NCBI RefSeq assembly: GCF_025950095.1 | Contig: NZ_JAPDDR010000001.1 | Coordinates: forward strand, 558,001 to 622,000 | Reading direction: 5' to 3' | DNA length: 64,000 bases | DNA from: Luteolibacter rhizosphaerae | GTDB taxonomy: Bacteria; Verrucomicrobiota; Verrucomicrobiia; Verrucomicrobiales; Akkermansiaceae | In this document: one piece after another, positions 1 to 8,301 of the stretch | Layout: each line of letters begins with the position of its first letter | How positions within the stretch are numbered: the stretch's first letter is position 1 | Program-made: the position numbers and the translations under genes | The notes under the pieces: model-generated | What the model was told of the DNA's origin: nothing | What the model saw: only the letters and a program-made list of their open reading frames with translations | The model's database searches: none

Positions 1-1115
1 AAGAAGCTCTTGTTATCAAGCGATCCGAAGACCTCGAACACTGCCGTGCCGCGGTCGTCGATATCGCGGTTGTTCGTGTTCTGCAGGGCGACGCTACCCA
101 CCGTCGATTCTTCTAGCAGGTCAACCGTGAACTCGCCGTTCTCGCCATCCGGTGCGAGCCAGAAGGACCAATCACCCGGCACGCCGCTGTCATTGAGGCG
201 GCCATCCGTGAGATTGTCCGGCGGGAAGATGGAGCCGTGCGGGCGGGTGCAGTAGCCCGGGCTGAAGACCGGCTTGCCGAGCGCCAGGTTTCCTTCCTCC
301 TGCTGTGTGCCGGGTGAGATGCGGGTGTGATTGACCAGCATCACCGGGGATTCGTCGAGGGCGGCGAGCAGCTTCGGTCTGCCGGATTCGCGCACCAGCG
401 CGCGGCTTTCTCCGACGCCGAGACGGGTCGGCGCTTGTTGTGTGGTCTGCACTTCCACCTCGCCCTTGAAGACTTCTGTTAGGACGACGGGGGCCGCTCC
501 ATCGCTTCCGACCGCAAGGCCGAACTCCGTGCCGAGATCCACGAATCGCCCGCCGGGAGTATCGATACGAAAGCCCTCTGCGCCATCCGGCGTGTGAACG
601 GAGACACGGCCGTGGGACACGGACAGCGCTTCCTTCTCATCGAGACGGAAGCGGCATGGTCCTTCCAGCACGACACTGGCCCCGCTGGGGAAGCCGAGCT
701 TGATGAAGCCGCGGCGGAACTCCACTGGCACCGCCACGGGGAGCCGCCCGCTGGAAGGAGTGGGGGAGCCTTCCGACCATGCCACGCCTTGGGCATCGAC
801 CACGTTGGCGATCGGTCCGCGAGGCCGGGATATGAAGAAGGTGGCAAGGGCTGCGGTGAGAGTCAGCACCGCCACCGCGGCCAGACGGTGGCGGCGGTAG
901 AAGGGCAGAGGCTTTTTCTGCGGGGCCGCCGCCTCGAAATAGGAGGGCGCCGCCGCTTTGCGGATGAGAGCGGAATGCAGGGCCGCCGCCCGGCGGTAGC
1001 GGGTGCGGTTCTCGGAGCTGCTCCGCAAGAGATCGTTCAATTCCCCACGCTCCGCCTCCCCGAGAGAACCCTCGAAAAGCGCATGAAGGAGGAGATCAAG
1101 ACGGTCTTCTTTCAT
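1..1115 (-). CDS. FecR-domain transmembrane protein with discoidin-like domain (3' end outside window)
   Basis: Probable membrane-bound partner of the sigma factor encoded just upstream. The reading frame opens with ATG at 1115, overlapping the sigma-factor stop by 4 bases (ATGA), and runs open through the left edge, so the C-terminus is missing. Residues about 1-70 are a cytoplasmic region resembling an anti-sigma N-terminus. A membrane segment spans about 77-95 after the basic stretch FYRRHR. A FecR-like domain covers about 105-245 (FRLDEKEALSVSHGRVSV, TPGGRFVDLGTEFGLAV). From about 272 a sequence starting NLALGKPVFS and including NLTDGRLND looks like an F5/8 type C (discoidin) fold, which commonly binds carbohydrate. 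In Planctomycetes and Verrucomicrobia such proteins are commonly encoded beside ECF sigma factors. The signal sensed is unknown. Confidence 0.85.
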   Translation of the reverse strand, partial: MKEDRLDLLLHALFEGSLGEAERGELNDLLRSSSENRTRYRRAAALHSALIRKAAAPSYFEAAAPQKKPLPFYRRHRLAAVAVLTLTAALATFFISRPRGPIANVVDAQGVAWSEGSPTPSSGRLPVAVPVEFRRGFIKLGFPSGASVVLEGPCRFRLDEKEALSVSHGRVSVHTPDGAEGFRIDTPGGRFVDLGTEFGLAVGSDGAAPVVLTEVFKGEVEVQTTQQAPTRLGVGESRALVRESGRPKLLAALDESPVMLVNHTRISPGTQQEEGNLALGKPVFSPGYCTRPHGSIFPPDNLTDGRLNDSGVPGDWSFWLAPDGENGEFTVDLLEESTVGSVALQNTNNRDIDDRGTAVFEVFGSLDNKSF

Positions 1116-1636
1116 GGCGTGGCGAGCTTGCGCTCGATACAGGTTTCGAGCGCCTTGCGGATCCGCATGAGGGCTAGCGAGAGGGCTGTCGGTGTCTGCC
1201 CGCGCTGCTCCGCCAAGTGCTGGACCGAGGAGCCGGGCGCATAGCGGGCAAGGATCAGCTCGCGCTGGCGCTGCGTCAGCTCGTGCAGACACCTTTCCAA
1301 GGCTTGCTCCAGTTCGCCCGCGCTTTCTTCACGGCATTCGGCGGCCAAAATCTCCACCAGCGAATCATCGAAGACGTGGCGGTCCCGGCCGGCATCGCGG
1401 CGGGCGGCCTTCACTTGGTAGAGGGCGATGGTGAAGGCCCACGGGAGGAAAGGCTGGGCCGGATCGTATTCCGCCGCCTTCCGCCACAGCACGAGATTCG
1501 TCTCCTGTGCCACATCGTCCGCCAGCATGCGGTCGGGCAGCAGGGACAGGATGTAGCGGTGGATCTCCGGCTGGTGCCGGGCGATCAGACCTACGATCCT
1601 TTCCTCGGGGCTATGGGTTTCGGCGGACATCTCCAC
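1112..1636 (-). CDS. ECF-type RNA polymerase sigma factor, Rhodopirellula/Verrucomicrobium type
   Basis: A 174-residue sigma-70 family protein that should direct RNA polymerase to a small regulon. Region 2 is visible around residues 25-75 (DRMLADDVAQETNLVLWRKA). Region 4 lies at about 118-165 (LTQRQRELILARYAPG followed by a helix-turn-helix, VQHLAEQRGQTPTALSLALM). Length and layout match the short ECF group common in Planctomycetes and Verrucomicrobia. It is translationally coupled (4-base overlap) to the FecR-like gene that follows, so the two probably act as a signalling pair. ATG at 1636 gives the expected N-terminus. Target promoters cannot be deduced from the window. Confidence 0.9.
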   Translation of the reverse strand: MEMSAETHSPEERIVGLIARHQPEIHRYILSLLPDRMLADDVAQETNLVLWRKAAEYDPAQPFLPWAFTIALYQVKAARRDAGRDRHVFDDSLVEILAAECREESAGELEQALERCLHELTQRQRELILARYAPGSSVQHLAEQRGQTPTALSLALMRIRKALETCIERKLATP

Positions 1637-1706
1637 CCGGGTTTACCAGAAAGCGGCGAAATCTTTCGCGGGAATTTCAAAGGCGGCCCGGCGTGAGCGT
1701 AGATCT

Positions 1707-2726
1707 TCAATGATCCCCCCCATCCAGCTCATGCTGGTGGTAGTGCTCGCTCAACTTGTCGTGACCGAAGTCGCCCTCGAAATCGCGCCAGGTGGCGTGG
1801 ATGTGGTTTGCGTTGTTTTGGGTATTCGCCGCCTCCATCAGGAAGGTCGGTCCTTGGACGCGATAGTACCACGCTTCGCCTCGCTTCGTGCCGCCGGCCC
1901 AGCCAAAGCGGATCTTGTCGATCCCGGCCTTCTCGATCTTCTGCATGTCGGCATCGGCGAGTTCCTTGCGGTGGCGTCCGATATACTCGTTGATCAGCGC
2001 GAGCAGGGCCTTCTTCTGCTCCGGGCTCATCTCGGAGGCGAGGAGGCCGACGGGCTCCAGCGCGGTGACCTTGCGGTTCTCCGCGGTGAGGATCTCGCTG
2101 GGGGCTTTCTCGCTGAAGATCACCTCCTTCTTCCCGGCTTCAAGAAGAAGATTGGCAAGAGCCATCGCCAGATCTTCCTCGGCGGCGAGTACGCGCATGC
2201 CCTTGTGCGGGCCCTCGCGGACTTCACCGGGATTGGCCGCGAAGAAGGACGGAGTGACGGCGACTTCCTTGCCATTGATCACCGTGTAGTTCAGGGCGAG
2301 GTGGTGGCCCTCGAACTTCCAGCCCCACGCCTTGGCATCACCCGGGGTGCCGAAGATCGAAACGTAGTATTTCCCGTTGTCCCGGTAGGTCGGATTCTTC
2401 TCCATCTCCGCCAGCACGCCTTCCAAGGTGATGATCTGGGCCGCCTTCAGCTTGCCCTTGTCGCTGAGCACGGTGTCCAGCAGCTTCATCGCGGCGATGT
2501 GCTGCGCCTCCGTCATCTCCTTGATCGGCAGGCCGCTGCGGTTCTGTGGCGTGAATTTGAAGTTCTCCCGTTGATCGGACTCGAAAGGAAATGAGGCCTT
2601 GGCACGTTTCTCGGCATCGAGGCTGCCGAGGAAGGAGTCCGCGGCGGACTTCATGGCATCGATGGAGGTCGCCCCGTCAGCAAAAGCGGGTAGGGCGAGC
2701 AGCAAGGCGAAGAACGGGTTTTTCAT
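1707..2726 (-). CDS. DUF3500 family secreted protein
   Basis: A 339-residue secreted protein of the DUF3500 family, whose function is not established. I chose ATG at 2726 because it begins a clean signal peptide (MKNPFFALLLALPAFADG); a longer frame upstream to 2903 has no such feature and overlaps the divergent gene. The C-terminus carries the His-rich pattern HIHATWRDFEGDFG...HYHQHELDGGDH, typical of the family and possibly metal-binding. The middle contains WYYRVQGPTFLMEAANTQNN, another family-like stretch. It is transcribed divergently from the hydrolase at 2872 across about 145 bases that must hold both promoters. Confidence 0.8.
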   Translation of the reverse strand: MKNPFFALLLALPAFADGATSIDAMKSAADSFLGSLDAEKRAKASFPFESDQRENFKFTPQNRSGLPIKEMTEAQHIAAMKLLDTVLSDKGKLKAAQIITLEGVLAEMEKNPTYRDNGKYYVSIFGTPGDAKAWGWKFEGHHLALNYTVINGKEVAVTPSFFAANPGEVREGPHKGMRVLAAEEDLAMALANLLLEAGKKEVIFSEKAPSEILTAENRKVTALEPVGLLASEMSPEQKKALLALINEYIGRHRKELADADMQKIEKAGIDKIRFGWAGGTKRGEAWYYRVQGPTFLMEAANTQNNANHIHATWRDFEGDFGHDKLSEHYHQHELDGGDH

Positions 2727-2871
2727 GCAAGCATGATACAATCGCAGCAGAGTGCTTCTCGCAAGGGGGAGTGTCAGCATTCCGCGGCTTCCTCCATCGG
2801 AATTCTCGATGTTGGGCCCTAACGATTCGATTTTGCGTTCAAGATCCGGTTCATATCCTCTGTCCTTCTCC

Positions 2872-3717
2872 ATGTCACGCCGCTTCACCATCTTCAGACG
2901 CATGCTTTTGTGGACGATCCTTCCTATCGCCGCGGTCCTCCTTCTGCTCGCGGGGTGTCAGGGGAATCTGATCTATTTTCCTCGGCCTTATGGCCCGGAC
3001 CACGTCTCCCGGTGGGATGCGGAACCCGGCACGCGGGTGATCGACTACACCACCGCGCAGGGCAAGCAGCAGGCTTACCTGCTCAGCAAGTCCGACAAGC
3101 CCGAGCGGCTCTGGGTAGTCTGCGGCGGGAACGCAACCCTCGTGCTGGAATGGTCCAACTGGCTTCGCGAGCACGGGCCGGAGCAGGATGCCTGGCTGCT
3201 GATGGACATGCCCGGTTACGGCGCCTGTTCAGGCACTCCTCGGCCCGGCACGATCCGGAACACGCTGAAGGGCGCCGTGCCTGCGGGCATGGCGGAACTC
3301 GGATGGTCCCTGCCGGCGGATCGGGACAAGATGCGTTTCTTCGGACATAGCCTGGGGGCTGCCGTGTGCCTGATGGGGGCGGAGGAGTTCGATATCCGGC
3401 GCGGGGTGATCCTCACGCCCTTCACCAGCAGCATGGACATGACGAAGGCCATGTTCGGCGTGGACCTTGGATTCATTGTCTGGCACCGCTTCGACAATCT
3501 GGGGCGGCTGAAGGAGATGGACCGCAAGGGTGGCGCGGAGGTCTTCGTGATCCATGGTTCGGATGACGAAGCCATCCCGGTCGCCATGTCGCGCAAGCTG
3601 GCGGCGGAGGTGCCGGATGTGGTGCGCTACACCGAGATTCCCGGCGGTCGACACAACAATCTGCAGGAGATCTCGCCGGAGACGGTCCGTGAGGCCCTGC
3701 TCAAGGCCAGGCCTTAG
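2872..3717 (+). CDS. Alpha/beta hydrolase lipoprotein
   Basis: A 281-residue alpha/beta-hydrolase fold protein predicted to be lipid-anchored. The N-terminus has basic residues, a hydrophobic segment and a lipobox (LLLLAGC). The nucleophile elbow is GHSLGA; a candidate acid is in HGSDDEAIP and the candidate catalytic His is in GGRHNNL near the C-terminus. ATG at 2872 (MSRRFTIFRR) gives a normal lipoprotein signal; ATG at 2902 is a shorter alternative. Sequence around the elbow resembles serine hydrolases and BEM46-like proteins, but the substrate is not evident. No operon partner is obvious: the next gene starts 115 bases downstream and encodes a separate phosphatase. Confidence 0.85.
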   Translation: MSRRFTIFRRMLLWTILPIAAVLLLLAGCQGNLIYFPRPYGPDHVSRWDAEPGTRVIDYTTAQGKQQAYLLSKSDKPERLWVVCGGNATLVLEWSNWLREHGPEQDAWLLMDMPGYGACSGTPRPGTIRNTLKGAVPAGMAELGWSLPADRDKMRFFGHSLGAAVCLMGAEEFDIRRGVILTPFTSSMDMTKAMFGVDLGFIVWHRFDNLGRLKEMDRKGGAEVFVIHGSDDEAIPVAMSRKLAAEVPDVVRYTEIPGGRHNNLQEISPETVREALLKARP

Positions 3718-3831
3718 GAGCGGGCTTGCAAGTAGGGCCGGTCCGGCCCATCATTTTCATGAACACCGGTGCTGTTTCGGCCGGTGGATGGTCGTCCCCC
3801 CCACACCGTCCACATCCCCCTCCGAATTCCC

Positions 3832-5742
3832 ATGAGCCACCGGGTCCACTGTGCCCTCGCATCTCTTTTCGTATCCCTGAGCCATGCGCAAACCTCGCCG
3901 ATCATGGCTGGGCCGTGGTGCGGGGCGGTCACACCGAGCTCGATTGCCGCCACCGCCCATCTGGCTTCGCCCGGGTTGCAAGCCAGACTGGCAGTCTCCA
4001 CGCAAGCGGACTTCAGTAATGCGATCTTCTCTGCCGTGAAGATATCCCAAGCGGCGTCCGGGAACAACGTCCGGCTGGATGTGAGCGGGCTGAGCCCCGC
4101 CACAAGCTACTTCTACGCGATGGAGGTTGGTGGAGTCTTGCAGACTGCGGCAGGCAGGACCGGAAGCTTCAAGACCTTGCCTGCTGCCGGTCCGGCATCC
4201 TTCCGTTTCGGCTTCGCTTCCTGCGGTGATTGGCACGAGCCGGGGCAGTGGGTGCACCTGAAGATCCTGCACGAGAATCCGCTCTTCTTCATCCACATGG
4301 GCGACCTGAACTACGAGGACACGGACGAGGATGATCCGGTGCCTTACCGGGAGAACATCATCAACTCGATCACGGAGAGCCCCGAACTGGGTCAGATGGT
4401 GCGGAACCTGCCGACCTCGTGGATCTGGGATGATCATGACTTCTCGGGCAACACCTCCGACCGCACGAGCGACGGACGCACAGCGAACCGCGGGGTGTAT
4501 CGCGAGTTGATCCCTCACTACCCTCTGCCTGCCGGAGGTCCGGATGCAGCGATCTATCAGGCCTTCACGTGTGGCCGCGTGCGCTTCATCCTTTCCGACC
4601 TCCGCTCCGAGCGGAACCGCGACTCGGATACCGACAACTCGAACAAGTCGATGATGGGCGTCCTGCAGAAGCAGTGGTTCAAGGACGAGCTGATCGCTGC
4701 GCGCGATGCCGAGGTGCCCTTGATCGTATGGATGAGCGGGGTGCCTTTGATTCAAGTGGGTTCGGTGCGCGACAACTGGGGTTCCTATGCCACGGAACGC
4801 AAGGAACTGCTGGAGTTCATTCGCGACCAGGACATTCGCAATGTCGTGGTGATCTCAGGGGATATGCATGCGCTGGCCTATGACGACGGTCGTGCAACCG
4901 ACAGTTACGTGGCAGGGGTGGGGATCCCGGTATTTCATGCGGCGGCATTGACGCGGGACGGCTCTGAGAAGGGCGGGCCCTATTCCGGCGGCGTGAGCGA
5001 GGGATCGGGACGCTATGGCCTGATGGACGTGAATGACGATGGCTCGCAGGTATCCGTCACCTACACGGGCCGCATCGCCAGTTCGGCGACTGCTGCCACG
5101 ACGTGGAAGAGCTACACCCATCAGGCGGTGCCGGTGAAGCCGCGCCCGGTGCAGGGGCTCTCGGCACTGGCCACCTTGGACAGGATCCGGCTTGCGTGGA
5201 CGGATGATTCGACGGTGGAAACGGGCTATCGGATCGAAAGGGACAGTGGCGGGAGTTGGGAGGTAGTCGCGACACTCGCAGCGGGAGTCACGAGCTACGA
5301 GGATAGCGGCGTGACGGGTGGGGTCAGCTACGATTATCGGGTGATCACGCTCAATGGCACGGCCGCTTCGCTACCTTCCGCCACCGCCACGGCAACCGCA
5401 TCGTCGAGCTTCGCAAATTGGAAGCTCCTCCACTTCGGCAACACCCCGGTGTCCGATAACGCCGACAACGACGGCGACGGCCTGAGCACCGTGGAGGAGT
5501 ATCTCTTCGGCTTGAATCCGCTTCAGGCGGACCGCTACGAGTGGTCGGCAGGCGGGGGGAGCGTAAGCTTTGCGACCAGCCCCGGCAGAAGCTACCGGGT
5601 AGAGGCGAGCGACGATCTCGCCACTTGGCCGATTAGCTCCCCGCCTCTCGTCGGGGACGGGGAACCCAAGCAATGGACGGATCCCGGGATGCCGACCGGC
5701 GGGAAACGCTTCTATCGCATCGTGATTGCGGAGGCCTTGTAG
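3832..5742 (+). CDS. PhoD-like metallophosphoesterase with FN3 domain and C-terminal sorting-like module
   Basis: A 636-residue secreted phosphodiesterase or alkaline phosphatase of the PhoD type. After a signal peptide (HCALASLFVSLSHAQ) comes a fibronectin-like N-terminal PhoD domain, then the metallophosphatase core with metal-ligand motifs SCGDWHEP, MGDLNYED, IWDDHDFSGN and ISGDMH. An FN3-like domain follows (about 440-520). The last 110 residues hold a calcium-type DNADNDGDGLSTVEEY motif, a SYRVEASDDLATW stretch and a terminal RFYRIVI strand shared with three other proteins in this window. ATG at 3832 starts directly before the signal peptide; an upstream GTG at 3769 is less likely. The likely role is release of phosphate from organic phosphates outside the cell. 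Confidence 0.88.
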   Translation: MSHRVHCALASLFVSLSHAQTSPIMAGPWCGAVTPSSIAATAHLASPGLQARLAVSTQADFSNAIFSAVKISQAASGNNVRLDVSGLSPATSYFYAMEVGGVLQTAAGRTGSFKTLPAAGPASFRFGFASCGDWHEPGQWVHLKILHENPLFFIHMGDLNYEDTDEDDPVPYRENIINSITESPELGQMVRNLPTSWIWDDHDFSGNTSDRTSDGRTANRGVYRELIPHYPLPAGGPDAAIYQAFTCGRVRFILSDLRSERNRDSDTDNSNKSMMGVLQKQWFKDELIAARDAEVPLIVWMSGVPLIQVGSVRDNWGSYATERKELLEFIRDQDIRNVVVISGDMHALAYDDGRATDSYVAGVGIPVFHAAALTRDGSEKGGPYSGGVSEGSGRYGLMDVNDDGSQVSVTYTGRIASSATAATTWKSYTHQAVPVKPRPVQGLSALATLDRIRLAWTDDSTVETGYRIERDSGGSWEVVATLAAGVTSYEDSGVTGGVSYDYRVITLNGTAASLPSATATATASSSFANWKLLHFGNTPVSDNADNDGDGLSTVEEYLFGLNPLQADRYEWSAGGGSVSFATSPGRSYRVEASDDLATWPISSPPLVGDGEPKQWTDPGMPTGGKRFYRIVIAEAL

Positions 5743-5744
5743 GC

Positions 5745-6704
5745 TCAGCGCTTCAGGGCGACGCGGAGGATGCGATCGTCCGAAGTGAGGTAGAGACGCG
5801 AACCGCTTTCACCGAAGGCCACATTGGCGGTCGGACGGCCGCAGAGAATGCGACCGAGGAGCTTGCCCTCGGGATTGAAGATCAGGCATCCGCCGGGGCC
5901 GGTGGAGAAGACATTTCCCTTGGAGTCCACCTTGATGCCGTCGGGAGCACCCGGACCTTTGAGGTCCTTGCAATTGTAGAAGACCTTGCCGGCTTCCGCG
6001 CTTCCGTCGGTTTTCAGCGGGTAAGCCATGATCACGGGTAGCGGGCCGTGGGATTGGGCCACGTAGAGGATCTTCCCGTCTGGCGAGAGCGCCACGCCGT
6101 TCGGGCGATCCAGATCGCGGGTGATGAGCGAGACTACGCCCTGAGGAGTTACGCGGAAGACGCCTTGGAAGGGCAGTTCCTTGAACTCGGTGTCCTTCTC
6201 GCGACCCGGTAGGCCATACGGTGGATCGGTGAAATACACGTCGCCATTCGCAGCGATCGCGAGGTCGTTGGGCGAGTTGAAGCGCTTGCCATTGAAGTTG
6301 TCGGCGAGGGTGCGCTTGCCGCCGCCCGGGGTGAGGTAGGATACGCGGCGGTCACCGTGTTCGCAGAAGTAGAGCACGCCCTTCTCGTCCATCGCCAGCC
6401 CGTTCGAGCCCGGCTCCGAGCCATACTGGCCCACGCCGGTGAAGCCGGAGGGCTTCATGAAGATCGATGCCTCTTTGTCGCCTTCCTTCCACTGATAGAC
6501 GATATTCTTCGGGACATCGGAGAAGAGCAGCCGCTTCTCCCTCTCGTCCCATACCGGACCCTCCGCCCAATCGAAGCCACTGCAGAGCGTCTCGATCTTG
6601 GCGTCCGGCGCGATGATTTCATCAAGCGCCGGATCAAGGCGTTCGATACTTTCCTGAGCCGAAGCGAGGGCGGGGAGCAGCGCGAGAAGGCGGAAGAGCT
6701 TCAT
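5745..6704 (-). CDS. SMP-30/gluconolactonase/LRE family protein, secreted
   Basis: A 319-residue six-bladed beta-propeller of the SMP-30/gluconolactonase family with a Sec signal peptide (MKLFRLLALLPALASAQ). Family signatures include GFDWAEGPVWDEREKRLLFSD near the N-terminus, NSPNDLAIAANGDVYFTDPPYG in the middle and DRPNGVALSPDGKILYVAQ. The conserved Glu, Asn and Asp of these motifs are the usual divalent-metal ligands. Such enzymes hydrolyse sugar lactones; the exact substrate is unknown. It lies 64 bases downstream of the DUF1501 gene on the same strand, so it may be the last gene of the PSD1-DUF1501 unit. It converges with the PhoD-like gene, leaving only two bases between the stops. Confidence 0.88.
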   Translation of the reverse strand: MKLFRLLALLPALASAQESIERLDPALDEIIAPDAKIETLCSGFDWAEGPVWDEREKRLLFSDVPKNIVYQWKEGDKEASIFMKPSGFTGVGQYGSEPGSNGLAMDEKGVLYFCEHGDRRVSYLTPGGGKRTLADNFNGKRFNSPNDLAIAANGDVYFTDPPYGLPGREKDTEFKELPFQGVFRVTPQGVVSLITRDLDRPNGVALSPDGKILYVAQSHGPLPVIMAYPLKTDGSAEAGKVFYNCKDLKGPGAPDGIKVDSKGNVFSTGPGGCLIFNPEGKLLGRILCGRPTANVAFGESGSRLYLTSDDRILRVALKR

Positions 6705-6768
6705 GATGACACCTTCCTACGCGCCGGCCGTCGGCGAGTCGTCGGAGAAAGGTGTCATTCAGCCGACT
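6705..6768. other. Inverted repeat between DUF1501 and SMP-30 genes
   Basis: A 10-base inverted repeat (ATGACACCTT at 6706-6715 and AAGGTGTCAT at 6749-6758) occupies nearly the whole gap between the DUF1501 stop and the SMP-30 start codon. It could be an mRNA hairpin adjusting expression of the downstream lactonase, or a protein-binding site. It has no run of T residues, so it does not look like a simple terminator. Confidence 0.35.
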
Positions 6769-8301
6769 TTACGCCAGCAGCTCCTTCACCACCTTGGCCG
6801 GTTCCACGCCGGTGAGCTTTTGCTCGAGGCCTTGGAACTTGAAGGTGAGCTTCTCGTGATCGATGCCGAGGAGATGCAGGATGGTCGCGTTGAGATCGCG
6901 GATGTGCATCGGGTCCTTTACGATATTGTAGGAGAAGTCGTCGGTCTCGCCATAGACCATGCCCGGCTTCACGCCGCCGCCGGCCATCCACATGGAGAAA
7001 CAGCGGGGATGGTGATCACGACCGTAGTTCTCCTTGGTGAGGCCGCCTTGCGAGTATACGGTGCGGCCGAACTCGCCGCCCCAGACGACCAGGGTGTCGT
7101 CGAGCAGGCCACGCTGCTTGAGATCGGCAATGAGGGCGGCGGTCGGTTGATCGACGTCCTCGGCGAGGGTCTTCATCCCGGCGGGAAGGTTGGTGTGGAG
7201 GTCCCAGCCGCGGTGGAAGATTTGGGTGAAACGCACGCCCCGCTCCGCCATCCGGCGGGCCATCAGGCAGTTGTAGGCGTAGGTGCCCGGTTCCTTCGCG
7301 CGCGGTCCGTACATCTGCCAGATCGATTCCGGCTCGTTTGAGAGATCGGTGAGTTCCGGCACGGAGGCCTGCATGCGAAAGGCCATCTCGTATTGGGCAA
7401 TGCGGGCGTTCGTCTCGGGATCGCCGATGCGCTCGTGGAGCTGGCGGTTCATGTCGTTCACGCCATCGATCATCGCGCGCCGCAGTTCGCGGCTAACCCC
7501 CTTCGGGTTGGAGAGGTGGATCACCGGATCGCCACCCGAGCGCAGGGCCACGCCGGCGTGCTCCGGAGAGAGGAAGCCGGAGGACCAGAGGCGCGAGGAG
7601 AGGGCTTGGATGTTCGTGAAAATCGGCAGCTTCGAGGTCAGCACCACGAAGGTCGGAAGATCCTCGTTCATCGAGCCGAGACCGTAGGAGATCCACGAGC
7701 CGATCGATGCCTTGCCGGGAACCATGTTGCCGGAGTTCGCCAGCAGGATCGCGGGCTCGTGGTTGATCGCGTCGGTATGGAGCGACTTCATGATCGCGAA
7801 CTCGTCGGACACCTTCGAGGTGTGCGGGAAGAGCTCGTTTACCCAGTGGCCGGCTTGGCCGTGCTGCTGGAATCCGTAGATGCTGGGGGCGATCGGGAAG
7901 CGCGACTGCGAAGCGGTCATCCCGGTCAGGACTTGGCCGCCACGGACGGACTCCGGCAGATCTTGGTCGAAGCGCTTCGCAAGCTCCGGCTTGTAATCCC
8001 ATGTCTCGAACTGGGAAGGCGCGCCAGCCATGAAGAGGTAGATCGCGCGCTTCGCCTTCGGAGCGTAGTGCGGCAGCAGCACGCCGTGATCACCGCCGCC
8101 GCCGGATGCCATGGCATTACCGGTCATCAGCTTGGCCAGACCGGCCCAGCCGAGAACCTTGCCGGAGCGACCGAGGAATTGACGGCGTGTGGCGAGATCC
8201 AGCCATTGCTGCTTGAGCGCGGCAGGAATCGGGAGATCGAGCGGGCTCGGCCCTTCGCCGGAAAAATCGGAGCACGGGTGCATGGAGTGGAGCGGCGTCA
8301 T
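6769..8301 (-). CDS. DUF1501 family protein with Tat-like signal
   Basis: A 510-residue DUF1501 protein, a sulfatase-fold-related family very abundant in Planctomycetes and Verrucomicrobia. An internal twin-arginine-like signal is seen at about residues 36-68 ([20 protein letters not shown]), preceded by a short leader that often carries it in this family. Family motifs include [31 protein letters not shown] and [17 protein letters not shown]. The start overlaps the stop of the PSD1 gene by 4 bases (ATGA at 8298-8301), showing translational coupling. These pairs are widely thought to take part in polysaccharide use or extracellular oxidation, but no biochemical role is established. Confidence 0.92.
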   Translation of the reverse strand: MTPLHSMHPCSDFSGEGPSPLDLPIPAALKQQWLDLATRRQFLGRSGKVLGWAGLAKLMTGNAMASGGGGDHGVLLPHYAPKAKRAIYLFMAGAPSQFETWDYKPELAKRFDQDLPESVRGGQVLTGMTASQSRFPIAPSIYGFQQHGQAGHWVNELFPHTSKVSDEFAIMKSLHTDAINHEPAILLANSGNMVPGKASIGSWISYGLGSMNEDLPTFVVLTSKLPIFTNIQALSSRLWSSGFLSPEHAGVALRSGGDPVIHLSNPKGVSRELRRAMIDGVNDMNRQLHERIGDPETNARIAQYEMAFRMQASVPELTDLSNEPESIWQMYGPRAKEPGTYAYNCLMARRMAERGVRFTQIFHRGWDLHTNLPAGMKTLAEDVDQPTAALIADLKQRGLLDDTLVVWGGEFGRTVYSQGGLTKENYGRDHHPRCFSMWMAGGGVKPGMVYGETDDFSYNIVKDPMHIRDLNATILHLLGIDHEKLTFKFQGLEQKLTGVEPAKVVKELLA

